Positions 43,935 to 56,072 of a stretch of 64,000 nt of DNA are shown one piece after another; position 1 is the first letter of the stretch, and each line of letters begins with the position of its first letter. Under the pieces are notes generated by a model. The model did not search any database. It worked only from the letters and a program-made list of their open reading frames with translations, and was not told the DNA's origin. The stretch is from Crossaster papposus. Its lineage: Eukaryota; Echinodermata; Asteroidea; Velatida; Solasteridae. Where the stretch lies: NCBI GenBank assembly GCA_037893245.1, contig JBAIAA010000815.1, forward strand, positions 950,501 through 1,014,500, written 5' to 3'. The position numbers and the translations under genes are program-made.

Positions 43935-46900
43935 TAGTGGGGCAGATATGTGAAACAATTGTGGGTTTTTTCATAGAAGCATGACATTTGACACAGTAGT
44001 AGTTTATGACCCATAAAACATGTTAAGAAATGGAGCCACCGCGAAATAGTTCTAGGTTGATCTTGGCGGCCATTTTGAAAAATGGCAGTGACAAACCATT
44101 AGCGACACAGGGAATTTGGGGTTATCTTGCAATGAAAGGATCTTGGAGGTTCCGATTTATCACAGTAGCATTCCAGAATGTTAAAACATTGTCTCTAAAA
44201 TTTAGACAGTGAGATATGCAGGTCTGCATGTTGAGAAAATAAGTGCTGAGTCAGCAAAAAGTCAAACGTGCACAATCTTAAAACGCTACTATTCAAAACA
44301 CACAAACACACACAGCAATAATGAACACATGTTCATGCTATTGGAGAGTAAAATTTTGTTAACCATTTATCAATGCATGTGGAACTATTAAACCTATCAG
44401 TATCGGGGAGCTGCAAACTGGTAGAGGACGCATTATACTTGCGTTCGTTTAGTCTATACATTAATTGCAGTCTCGTCCACCACACTGGCACAGAGCAGTG
44501 CACTTCAATGCTGCCTTCTTGCACTTGCCCTTTTCCTGCACAGCCTTTCTTGCAACCGCAGTGCATGGGTTCTCTAGATGAAGTGCTGGCCTCAAGCAGG
44601 GTGGTCCACAGTGGTTTCCAGTTGTCGGGGTCAACCCACCCCCAGACAGCTGGGGATGGCATGTCAACATACACTTCCAGAGCCTTGCCCCAGCAGTGTC
44701 AACCCTGGTACACTGCCCTCTTGGTATGCTGCGCCAGGGCTGCTTTGGCACGTCCTTTCTTGGCAAACATCTCTTGACGAGCTTCGTCTATGTTCTCCAG
44801 GCTGCTGGTGCGGTTGTACAGCAGGATTGTGAATCATTCCAGCAAAGCTAAGTTCTCTTCAGTTATTTGTGCTGGTCCTGTGGACAGAGCAAAAAATGCT
44901 GGAGTCACTTCCTCACATACCTTCAAAGTTTCCCAGGCTGCCTTCCCGCCCTGTGTAACAAACGAAGATACAGTGTCACACCCGGTGAATGCATGGAATA
45001 ATGGCAGAGCTTGGGTCTTGTCAGGACCAAGAGATGCAGCGATGTAGTGAGTAGGAATGCACCTGAAATGTGCAGCTGTACCGAATGCCACCAACAGTTC
45101 CTGGATTGCAAGTTTGGATACTGTACTGCCACAGCGAAGACAACCAGGTCTGTGTCCACTGTGCGCAATATATCTTCTGGAACACATGGTTGACTACATC
45201 TGCCAGGTGCAGCATCATCCGTGTATTAGCCTCCTCATGGTTGCATGGAGCGATACCACTAGTATCCTCTGAAAGGCTGCCCTTGAACTTCTGAACCGTT
45301 TGTGGTGACTATCTGCTTGTCAGTTTCCAGGCGACTGATGTGCTTCGCCAAGAAGGCAAACAACTCAACCTTGTTGGCAGGTAGATTCGTGGATCCATAA
45401 ACTCTCCTCCTGATGCCCTTCCCCGCTTATTTCTGGTCTGAGGTTGCAGGCTGTTGTCACAGTACTGGACCAAGACCACGTCCACTCGACTAGCATGCTG
45501 TAGCTGACCCTGAATATATGGCAAGAAGACCTTTACTGAATAATCAAGTTCTTGGCAGCGCCGGGTCTCCGGAAGTTGACAACCACAGCCATATCTAAGA
45601 CGATGACATCGGTATCCGGGACATCGCTTTTGGACTCTGCGCATTTCTCCAAACATCCCACCAGGTCAGATTTGGTACCTAGTCTTAGGTGTCCCAGCTG
45701 ATATATTGATGGGGGACAGGCTTGGTTCTTGTGACGAAAGAAGTCATCCATGTTGCCACCTCGTGTCTGGCAGGCAATGTAGAGTCGTGAGAAAAGTGCG
45801 CAGTCATTCTTCAGGGAAGAGCTTTCGACGTCTTTTTGGCAGGAGGCCGACTTAACAGGTGCAGTTTGTTCTGCTTGATTGGTTCTGCAATGGATGTTGT
45901 TGTTTCGATCAATCGATCAGCGAGGAAGGTATCATACTGTTGCTGTCCTATATTCTCAGCCTGCCGAACTGAAGCTGCTACAGCTGGGTCGATGATGTCT
46001 CGTGTGTCCAGTTTCAGTAGGTCGTTGCTTTCCTCCAAGAATGAGTTGCCCATTTTTACATCACGTCAACCACGTATGTGACATGTTAAGCAAAGAAGAC
46101 CTGGGAATTCTTTGTCTGCACATGGTGCCGTGTCTGTTAAGGGTGTTTCTGTGTGCCTTCCTTCGATTGATGCTTCAAATTCTGCAGTCATTCTCACCAG
46201 TTCTGGCCCAGCAACCATCCATCGTCTGAGAGCCTTAAGGGTTTGGGTGAGGCCAACAGCTCCACCTTCAGCCTTGACAGCAGCATTGTTCTGTTTATGG
46301 GCTTGGTCAATGGCCATGGATAAGAACACCCGGCAGGTCTTGTGAATTGTGAAGTTTCCGCTGTTGAATTCAGAAGCGATCTCTGGATGGGCATTGCTCA
46401 GACTTATCACGTCTCGAATGTGAATGTGAATCGCGTATAGTTGGTGTGGTCCAGGCTGAAAAACCATGGTATAAGCTTGGTTAAGAAGTCTACATACAGG
46501 GGAAAGTTTGCCGTTCTCAGTGACCTGACATAATATGATTATGTCAAGACCAGGAGCTCCAGCTGTAGACCTGTGTGCCAGAACTGGAACTGTGAAATTG
46601 CTCGATTCTGTTGAGCACACCAGTCATCAAGTGTCTCTGGTTCGTCTCCATGTTCCCGTGTATCTGTGTAGTGGGTGTAGGCCTTTTTCAGCAAGATGTG
46701 CAGGCTGCTCGCTGTAACTTCATGTGCGTGTCTGGTTCGAGTAACATGGGATGCCTTTAAAAAAGGAATATGCGGTCCCTAATAATGCTACCTTAGCCTG
46801 GACAAGACTGCATCGACCCAATTCAACCACTGTCTACCAGCCAGTCTCCTAGCACTTTTATTTCAGCCATCTTAATATGCAATCCTCCCAGGATGATGAT

Positions 46901-47978
46901 GAAGTGTTCTTCTCTGTAGGTTGCTGGCCAGTTCCATTGTATCTGCTTGGAGTTGGTGTAGTGGCTGGTCCCCATTGATCACCGGTACTTGATCAGGGTT
47001 GAGTTGCTGCACAGCCTGCTTAACCACGTCCATCGAGTGTCGTATCGCAACATACTGGGAGTCATCAGAAAATAAAGACAACAGTGCTGTGATAGCAGGA
47101 GGACACTATTAGCATAATTAAATTAAGTGACAGAGATTGGGTTGTTTATTATAATACACACTTTAGTTATAATGATGTAACAATGGGGGGAGCCCGTTTA
47201 TATCACCTCGGGAATTCCCTCTTTTCAGATGAAGCACATCAATTTCACGTTTTTTGATTTTCGATAATAAGGCTAGACACTGATTCTCTGCATCCTAGTA
47301 GCTAGATAATGTCTATAAATCAGTATGTGTACACCAGCAAATGCTTTTAGAAGGTGCAAAACATGGATGTAGCCCTTGCCCCCAGTTGATCAGCCACTGC
47401 ACCTGGTATAATGCCAACCTTGGCTACATGCCCCCTGTATCACACATCAATGAATACTAATTTCAAACTATCTTAATCAATCTAGGAAACATACTAAAAT
47501 ATTAAACATTCTGAAGAGAACAGATGGTGGAACCATGGCATTTATATTATCCTAGCAGTGATCCAAGCATTTCTCGCACATGATACCTTTATGACTAGCT
47601 GACTTTTTTGACTTTATGGCTTTTTTAAAAGTAATTCCTGTTAATTATACTGTTAATTAGCAATAATAATGATAAAAAAATGTCATTGAACACAATACTC
47701 AATGTTTATTTATTATTTGTGTGGTACTATGACATGAAATGGTGACTATTTAGTACAATTGGAACACTTTATATACACATTACAATGTCACGCCATGTAT
47801 CTGTTTGGTGTTTGGCCGCCATTTTGGAAAATGGCTGCCGGCGGTCACACAGGATTATTTTACGGTGGCTCCATTTCTGAAACTCTTTCTTTGGACCGTA
47901 TCTGGCACTTTGCCAAATTCCATGCTTCTATGACAAAATTCACAATTGTTTGATATATTGCACGTATCCGCCCCACTA
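43935..47978 (-). mobile_element. 4.04 kb TIR element carrying a nuclease-like/CXC gene
   Basis: Imperfect TIRs of about 170 bp lie at 43935-44095 and 47815-47978. They share TAGTGGGGC, AAACAATTGTG, TCATAGAAGCATG and GAAATGGAGCCACCG in the same order. TTA is duplicated outside (43932-43934 and 47979-47981). The only coding remnant inside is the decayed gene at 44461-47105. A 3-bp TTA duplication is typical of PIF/Harbinger, but the encoded protein does not look like a Harbinger transposase. Confidence 0.7.
44461..47105 (-). pseudogene. Decayed member of a PIN/XPG-like + CXC-domain protein family (copy 1)
   Basis: Read across at least five frame breaks, it matches the family seen at 51016-54065. 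Pieces in order: SMDVVKQAVQQLNPDQVPV and LGGLHIKMAEIKVLGDWL (47105-46790); SMAIDQAHKQNNAAVKAEGG, AVGLTQ and RRWMVAGPE (about 46400-46200); LDTRDIIDPAVAASVRQ (about 46000); and RVDVVLVQYCDNS (about 45480). A C-terminal module absent from copy 2 follows: HEEANTRMMLHLADVV (about 45239-45190), RTVDTDLVVFAV (about 45165), LPLFHAFTGCDTVSSF (about 44990), and a cysteine cluster CGCKKGC...CKCKKAALKC...CQCGGRDCN ending at 44461. The acidic triad order (EE..D, DxD, GCD) resembles PIN/XPG-FEN nucleases and the cysteine spacing resembles tesmin/TSO1 CXC domains. Both are inferences. No function is proven. Confidence 0.65.
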
Positions 47979-49420
47979 TTAATAACATTAACATGGTAAA
48001 GGTACAATGAATTTGCAGTTTGTCAACAAAGAAGTTTGGCAACATTGCACGAGGAAAGTCGGCCCAACATTAACTGTTTATAAACAATGCCAACGTCGAA
48101 GTACAGCTATAGCTACGCACGTACGTATAGCGCAGCACACTTTCACCAACTGACCATTTTTTCAGTCGCTGTTTCTTTCTCTTTCGTAATTTTACGGTTT
48201 TGGATGACATTTAGCCTTATGCCTACGGTTTATTCTTCCGAAATAGCCACAGCCTTTAGAGCTCCGTCGTAAGCCATTAAGTTCTGACATTGACGACACA
48301 CGTGTTGCTGTTGTTAAGCGCCGCCATCTTGACAATTTTCCGCGCGTTGACCTTTTAGAAAGGTCATGACAGAGGCACCACTAGGCACTACTGCGTGGAC
48401 GGAACGAAAGGGCGCCCTCGGATCGAAAAGGGGGTGGAAACGACGTAAAATTTCATATTTTGTGTCAAAAATAAATTATTTCTCACTGGAAACACAGTTA
48501 CAAGTAATTCCACACAAGGCACATACAAAACTTTCACTTTTTCACACTTTCCCGCAGTTTTGATTAAAATATGATATCAAATTGAGGCAAAAACGTCGTC
48601 CGAAAATGGCCTTTTAAATTTTCCGCTCGCCGCGGCTCCAAAAGTGAGCTAATTAGAGGCTCCATTTTTAGATCGGGAGGGCATCGCCGTTTCCCAATCA
48701 ATTTTAACAGTTTTAGTCTTAAATTAAAGCAAAAACATGATTCTGTAACTAGCAGATGCGTACTAAACGCGATATGAATATTAATTAGGTCTTAAAACAA
48801 AAGAAAACCTTAAACAGCGAACAACTTCAGATTCCTAGGTAGTACGCCCTCCCCCATAATTATTATCATTGGAAAGTCCATTTTATGCTCTATCCGTTCG
48901 TGTATAGGTCGTACCTTGAGATCGAGGGGCACTGTGAAATAAAGAGAGTTTACTAAATTGTCCTGGGAAGAGATTAACGAGTGTTCAGCCAGTCTGTGAT
49001 CGGCCTCTAAATACGCACATCGGCAACGGTGCGGGTGCCAGACTCGCCACGTTGCGCAATTTTCACACAATGACATTTGCATGTGTGCGCGTGGGCGCGC
49101 ACGCCGCGTCTGTTCCTTGCTATATGGATGTACACGCGTTGTTGTTTGGATTCACCGTGTTTGCATGGATCGTTGTTGGATTATAATTATGGCCTGGGAA
49201 TATCGGTCATTTTCGTTGTTTTTTAAGGTAATATTCAATTTCTGTTCTTTTTCTACATTTATTTTATTGATACCTGATTAGTTTTGTTTGGAAAATAGTA
49301 GTTTTAGTACTCAAATCGTGTAAAGAAAACGTGTTATAATTAGCTGTTTCGGTTTTTCACCGAAACAGCTTTTGTTTTCGTTAAACTTTTTTTTTTTTTT
49401 TTCCACTTTCAGACTTTTTC
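47979..49420. other. Non-coding spacer
   Basis: No gene or clear element. There is a T-tract at 49389-49402 and a short hairpin, AGCTGTTTCGGTTTTTCACCGAAACAGCT (49343-49371). Confidence 0.4.
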
Positions 49421-50220
49421 CCATAGGATTTGTACACGTTTTTTCAGCCAATACACTTTGACACTTTGGTAAATCCGATCGACTTGAGACTTGGCATACA
49501 TTTAGACAACCACCCAAAGACGGTCCTAGAAGAAATTCGTCGCGATTACGTCATTCAAGGTCACGTGACTTCGCGTTAAAGGTGAACTTTTTCCCATAGG
49601 TTTTGTACACGTTTTTCTTCAGACTATTGAATTTGAAACTTTGGTAAATCCGACCGACTTGAAACTTGCCATACACTCAGAACACCACCACCAGATGATC
49701 CTGAAAGAAATTCAGCACGATTGCGTCATTCAAGGTCACGTGACGTCAAGTTAAAGGTACAATTTTCCCCCATAGGTTTTGTACACGTTTTTCTTTAGAC
49801 TATTGACTTTGACACTTTCGTAAATTTGATCGACTTGATACTTAGCACACACCTCGACCACCGCCTCCAGGAGGGCCAAGGAGAAAATCGTCATGATGAC
49901 GTCATCGGGGGTCATGTGACGTCACATTAAAGGTTCAGTTTTTAGGACCCTCTATCTCTGGAAGTACAGGTCCGATTGGGGTCAAACTTGGTATGCAAGT
50001 ATTCCAGGATGTGTTACAGACGAAAATTAAGATGACATCATGATGACATCATCGGGTATCCTGTGACGTCACATTAAAGGTTCAATTTTCCCCATAGGAT
50101 TTGTACACGTTTTTTTCAACTAATATATCTTTGGCACTTGTGTAAATCCAATCGACTTCAGACTTGGCACACATATAGACCACCACACATACATATTGAA
50201 AGTAACGTTAGACAATCGAA
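49421..50220. repeat. Tandem ~165-176 bp repeat, about five units
   Basis: CCCATAGG-TTTGTACACG recurs at about 49430, 49593, 49769 and 50091, with a diverged unit between the last two. Each unit ends with GTCACGTGAC- or TGACGTCA-type words followed by TTAAAGGT. The sequence GCAAGTATTGCAGGATGTGT at about 50988 resembles part of the diverged unit and abuts the end of the pseudogene at 51016. Confidence 0.7.
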
Positions 50221-51015
50221 ACAGCTCTGTGTTTGTCCAGAAACACATGTCTAGTCGTGTATTTGTTGGTGTTTTTTTAAGGTGTTTTTTTCATTTCTTT
50301 TCTTTCCATTTTTAATTTACCTACAAATACAATACACCTTTTGTTTACTTGGCCTGTTGAAGACCCATGCAAGGCCACACTGATTTCCCATTAGACACAG
50401 ATAAGACTAGCTTACTTCACACTCAGTCTGCTGCCCACAGACCATAGAGCTCAATGTTTATGACCAGCAAGATTGTTTACAGATTAGCATGTGGTATGTA
50501 TCACAACCTCCCCATTGTCCCATGTGGTTTCTGTCCTGCTTGACTGAAGTTTATAGCTGAAATTGAGAAGTTTTGGTTTTAACAATTTCTTAAAGGAGCT
50601 TTCTCTTAGGATAGTTTGTTTTATTCCCATAAATTCTGTTGCGGAAGTTTGTGAACAAGATCAAAAGTTAACAATTTTTCATTTTTGTTTAATTATGGTA
50701 ATTACCATATTAATTAATTACAATTGTGTTATAATTCCTTAAAACCTTTTTTGTATTACCAACATACTAAATTTGGCTACATTTTCCAGAAAAAAATGCA
50801 CAATAACATTACTTGGCTTCATATTTTCTTAATTAGCCTAATTATAATTCTAATTAGGATGCTAATTATTGTTTACAAAATTACAATTATTAAAAGTCAC
50901 AGTTGACATTAATTGGAGGCCAACTGTTGTTGGTTTCACTTTGAAAAGCATGTAAGGTTTCATAAAAACTTGATAAAGGTCATTTTTGCAAGTATTGCAG
51001 GATGTGTGCCCCTAA
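50221..51015. other. AT-rich non-coding spacer
   Basis: ATTAATTA-rich sequence; no gene recognised. Confidence 0.4.
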
Positions 51016-54000
51016 TTAATTAAGATTTTGAATGAAGACCTGCTTGCCATCTGGCCAGTCAGTGGATGCAATCTTACTGGAGAGGAAGGCAAAGAGTTCT
51101 TGCTTGTTCATAGGGTCACGCAGGAAATCTGGCCAATTCCCTGGCAGCTTGTTCTGACCAGTCACCTTCCGTCGTATCCCTTTGCCTCGCTTCTCTCTTG
51201 TTGACTCTTTTATGCTGCTGGTAATGTAGGTATCCCAGACCACATCAACTCTTTCAGAGGTCTCCAAGTGTTTCATGATGTGTGGAACAAAAACACCACT
51301 GGCATATTCGTCGAATGTGGTAATGTTGGTAGTGGACAGGAAGTGCACCACAGCAGCACCGTCGAGTACTTTGACATCAAAACTACCTGGAGGCTCCGGC
51401 TGTGTCTTCTGTGTCAGAACAAGAAGCAGATCTGACTTCTTTCCCAGCCGTAGTTTCCCTCTGTCAGATAGAGAGGGAGGGTATGGATGGTTTTCATACT
51501 TAAAGAAGGCGCCCATGTACCCTTCTCGGTGTTGCATAACTATATATAATCGGGAGAAGAGTGCCACATCATCCTTCAGCATCGAGATCTGCCATGCCTG
51601 CTTGGTCTTGGTCTTGTGTGTTGGGCATCTGAAGAGTGGCAGTGAGTTCTTTTTGATGGGATCGTGAATGGAGCGTGTGCGGTCGCTGATCACTGTCTTA
51701 TGGTACTTGCTGTACTGATCCCTGCCCACTGATTCTATAGTGCGGACTGTCTTGACCACAGACTCGTCAATCACATTTCGTGTGTCCAGCATTAGAAGTT
51801 CGGGGGTATCATCTAGGAACGGATTGCTCATCCCACTGATGATGTGCACCAGAGCTAGTGCTTGCTCTTTGAATGTCTTCTGTGTAGACATTCCTTCTTC
51901 ATGGTGTTGTTGTTTATTGTCTTCTTCTGAAATGTAGTGCTGCTCAAACTCTTTAAGAAGCCGTGCTTGTTCAGGCCCTGCGATCATCCACTTCTTGAAT
52001 GCTGAGGGATTTTCGGTGAGTCCCACTGCACCCCCAGAACCCTTCACCAGATCGGTATTCTGCTCATGAGCCTGGTCTATCGGTATGCTTGAGAATCTGT
52101 TTGTGGTCTTGGAAACAACCCAATGACCATGTTCTTCAAATTCCTCCTGAATGGATGTGGGCAGACTTTCCATGTCACGGATGTGAACAGGAATCCATCT
52201 GGCATAGTTCTGGTGATCAAGGGCGAAGAACCATGGGACAAGAGCCTTCAATGACTCCACGTATGGGGGAAATCCTGTTCTCTGTGGGCCCGCACAAATA
52301 TCAGACCCAAAATTTCCATGTTAAGGATGGTATCCCAGTACTGGAATGTTGGACTCTTGGTGATCATATCTTGTCTCCAAGCTTCTTTGGTCTTCTCATC
52401 ATGTGGTCCCTCAGTCACCATGTCCAAGAAGGCATCCTTCTGCAGCTTGGCCAATGCCAGAGCGGTCACTTGGTGGGCATGTCTTGTTCTAGTGAGGTGT
52501 GATGTTTTGAGGAAGGAGTCAGCTGTGCCGGAGGATGCGATACCAGCTTCAGTCAGTGCAGTGGTCCATCCAGAGGATTACAAGTAGTCCCCATATGTCT
52601 TCCACATTGCCATTTCAATATGAAGTCCACCAAACATTACAACACACTTGTCCTCACCATGTGTTTGAGGCCACTTCCACTGAACAAACTTGGCCAGTGC
52701 GTACAGTGGTGCATCCACAGCCATTACTGGGATCTGTGTAGGATTCAGAAACTGTGTGGCTTTGCGCTGTACATCCATCCCATGCTTGATCATGGAAGCC
52801 GTAGCAGCCTTCTCATAGAACATTGGCAAGAGCTGTGAGAGAGCAGGCTGTAAATCATCTGATACGTCTTGTAGAGATGCGTGGTAATCTGACCAGGCCA
52901 CAACGTCCCCCTTGTCTAGTGCCTCCTTTTCGATCAGCTTGAGTGAATGCTCGAACCAACATTTCTCTTTCATATGTGCTCCCCCCAGGTGTCCCTCCAC
53001 AGCTGTAATCGGATTGTGTGTCTTGGGAACAGCCACATTGGCCTTCATGAGTGCAACTGCTGGCACAGTGGTGAAGTTGTCAGGCAACCGATGATTCTTC
53101 TCTGTTTCTGGCGAGGGCATGCCTATTCCATCCTGGAAGTGTCCCACATTGTACTTGGAGGGGAACTGAAAGAGACTGATGCCTGTGCCATGGAAGGACC
53201 CTTTGGCTGTGGTACTTGATGGGTTATGATCAAGGTTGTCTAGGGCACTCACGGTGAAGAGCCCTTTACGTAGCTGAGCAGGACACACAACTCCATTCTT
53301 CACAATGTTCTCACAGACGGCAGTAGCCAGCTGACTCTCAAGTTTAACAACCCGATCATAGCTTACACTGAGGCCCAACTCATATAGCTGAGTAATCAAC
53401 TTCTTTGACCTGGTCTGCGTGTGGACACTTAGTCCTATGTAAAGGGGCAAAGGTGGTTCGTACTCCAATGAATGTCGAGATTTGCTAGTTGGGGCCCTCT
53501 TCTTACAGTTAAACAGGATGGTCTGTGAGACAGTGAGGCATGCCTGGGAGTCCGCAGGGCTCTGATTTTTCAGGTCGGCTCCGACCAGCATCATGGCCAC
53601 CAGGGATTTGAGATTGGTGGGAACGGAGTTCTGCTGGCATTCAGAGGGGAATATGGCATTAAAGTTGAACCCATTGGAACCGAATATATCATCCCGCACA
53701 ATTTTGGCAGCCTTGGCAAGAATCAGTGCATCTCCTTCATAGTCACACTTTAAAGCCTGCTTCAGCATTTCCTGCATACCCTGTTCGAAAACAAGTATCA
53801 AATTCTTTCCATCACTCTGCTCCTGGGCATGGGAAAAGTACCGCAGGACTTGTTCCTTGAAGCGAACCTTGTTGATTTCCTTGCGGATACCAAAATCAAG
53901 CAGGCGATTTTCATACAGTTCACGCAAGTCTGAAATACCTTCAACTTTGATAGCTGGTAGCTTGCCATTTACTTTGTGTGTAAAGTCAATAATTTCACAT

Positions 54001-54095
54001 TTGTCAACGGCGCGGTCGACTTTTTGGGATACTGCAAGTAGGATTGCCAGTTGTTGATTGCGCACCGGCGCGTAAAGCAGTGAGCAATTTGAGGG
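51016..54095 (-). pseudogene. Near-intact member of the same family (copy 2, ~1015 codons, two lesions)
   Basis: One reading frame runs from about 54095 to 52270, interrupted by a single TAA at 52580-52578. It then shifts at a five-base C/G run (52265-52269) into the frame ending at the TAA at 51016. Landmarks: SALDNLDHNPSSTTAKGSFH, GTGISLFQ, GLHIEMAMWKTYGDYL before the stop, RTRHAHQVTALALAKLQ after it, then HQNYARWIPVHIRDM, IPIDQAHEQN, GGAVGLTENPSAFKKWMIAG, LDTRNVIDE and RVDVVWDTY. The start is unclear: GTG 54065 is in frame, but a TAA lies just upstream beside an acceptor-like CTAAAAG, so the N-terminus may come from another exon. It ends before the HEEA/DTD/GCD/CXC module found in copy 1, so it is C-terminally truncated. 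I recall similar uncharacterised proteins in cnidarians and other marine invertebrates. No TIR was found around it. Confidence 0.65.
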
Positions 54096-55985
54096 CTTTT
54101 AGAATCAACAAAAACTGTGGGGATCGGGTGAAGCGTTGTTGACTTATGGATTTAGGCGAGCCCCCCCCCCCACCTTTTTACCCAAAATGCAGCAAAAAAA
54201 GGCGGGTTTTTTGAATGTTTTTTCTCATAAATCCATATCCCCTCAATACCATAGCCCTGAAACTTGTCAGATTGCTGCAGACGACTATGCCCAGGGTTGC
54301 GGCAAGTTGGTGGTCATTTCCAGTTTTATTTGGCAGAGTAATAATTTTTTGGAAATCGGAGTCACTGAACAGTGAAATTCAAGGTCAAGCCAAAGGTCAC
54401 AGATTTTTCAGGCTTTCCTGAGAATTTTGACAAACATCGACCCCCATAACATGAATACCGTTGGAAAGGTAATCTTGTCCTCTTTCAAATAAGCCATTCT
54501 ACAACTTCATGGGGGGTGTAGTTTTTGTGTAAACATTAATTGATTTGTTTTTGTCTGCGCATGCCTGGCATGGTTTTATTAAGAGCCGAGTTGTGTAAAT
54601 ATATTGCCAGAATGAACCGATTGATTTAGTATTGGCACAAATAGTCACCTAGTGACATTCTAAATACCTTTATTGCATTCCTTGACCCAGAAAATGTATA
54701 ATTTGAAACCAAGATTGGCCTTCTAAGTGGCTTGGAAGCCGAGATATTGAAATTTATAGGTTTTACATGGCGGCCATCTTGGAAATCCAAGATGGCCGCC
54801 ATCCGCCATCTTGATGAAGTGGCTCCCATCTAAAATTTAAAGCTATGGTAATGGAGAGCATGTGGAACAAATTTGGTGCTTTTATCCGGCATGTCCCCAT
54901 CATCTTGGTAAGCTGCCTAACTATAGGCCTTACTTTGGGCTAAAGAACTGCGTACTACAGAATACTACTTAGTATTTTGTAGTGCAATAAGGGATGAAGT
55001 ACCAAATACTAAAAATTACTACAGGCATTGCACACAAGTCAGTGAGAGTACTGCATACTACTTTTAACTACTACAGTGTAGTAGTAAAAAGTAGCATTAG
55101 GTAGGGTTAGGGTTAAGCTTCAATTTGATGGATGTTGCGCTATACAAGACTATGTTATTATTATTATTATTATTATATGGGAACAATTCATCAACAAAAA
55201 CAATTAATACAAATTTAAGAATACCAAAATGTATTAACTTCTAGCCTATAAGGGTTTTAGTTTTAGGCTTTGTATTCTAAGATTCTTCTTGAAAATGCAA
55301 TAAGGCATGACCTACCTAAAATACGGGTTGGTGTTTCGGGAGAATTTGAGCCATCCATTCATATGATTGTCAATCTACTGTAACTTTGCAAGAACCGTTC
55401 ACCGCACACACTATTACACCACCATGTTTGTTTGCACTTGCCTCGCTAACATTTTTCAGACTATGCCATACTCAATTAGCTAATGTCTAGTAAAGTAAAA
55501 ACAAATTTCATGTTGCCAAAGCATTCTCCGATGCATTTTTCCACGCATTTTATGCACTCTTTAAATTCGTTGACGTATTCAACGTTTCAATTTTTTCTGC
55601 AAATTCTTTAAAATATTCTTCTCAATCTGCGCATTGTTCTTTGCCTTGTTCTTTGCCTTCTTCGACGCATACACATGCATTTTTAGATGCATTCTTAGAT
55701 GCATATTCTTAGATGCATATTCTTAGCATCCTTTTTGAATTCTTCCCATTGACCTTCAATTTCTTTTTCTCATTTTTCGTATACTTTTTTACACTTTTGA
55801 AGTTCTTCACATTCTCATTATAATTTTTATTTGCATTTTTATTCGCATTCTTAGTTTTCTTTGCATTATTTTTCGCATTCTATTTAGAATTATTGTAATT
55901 TTTTGCATTCTCCAAAAATTTTTAAAATTCTCCACATCTGCAAATTCTTCGATATCTTTGTATTCTTTGGCGCATTCATCGACGC
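54096..55985. other. Non-coding spacer before satellites
   Basis: It holds a 36-bp palindrome (54767-54802) and a copy of the AGTAGTA repeat (about 54950-55095, inverted relative of 770-935). There are two TTAGGG units at about 55105 and an (ATT)n run at about 55155-55176. From about 55550, imperfect TGCATTCTT/GACGCATTC words foreshadow the arrays. No gene. Confidence 0.45.
54767..54802. repeat. 36-bp palindrome
   Basis: ATGGCGGCCATCTTGGA, two bases, then its exact complement. It could fold as a cruciform or be a MITE core. Confidence 0.85.
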
Positions 55986-55989
55986 ACTC

Positions 55990-56072
55990 TGCGAATTCTT
56001 CTGCGAATTCTTCTGCGAATTCTTCTGCGAATTCTTCTGCGAATTCTTCTGCGAATTCTTCTGCGAATTCTT
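55990..56072. repeat. 12-bp satellite block A (TTCTGCGAATTC)
   Basis: About seven exact 12-bp units, each with an EcoRI-type GAATTC. Confidence 0.95.

Noticed and set aside
48640-54840. TIRs around the 51-54 kb family member
   Set aside because: GGCTCC words at 48655 and 54822 are not inverted copies of each other. No pair like that around copy 1 was found.
55100-55120. Telomere-like TTAGGG
   Set aside because: Only two units; also CCCTAACCCTAA near 14282. Too short to be an interstitial telomere.
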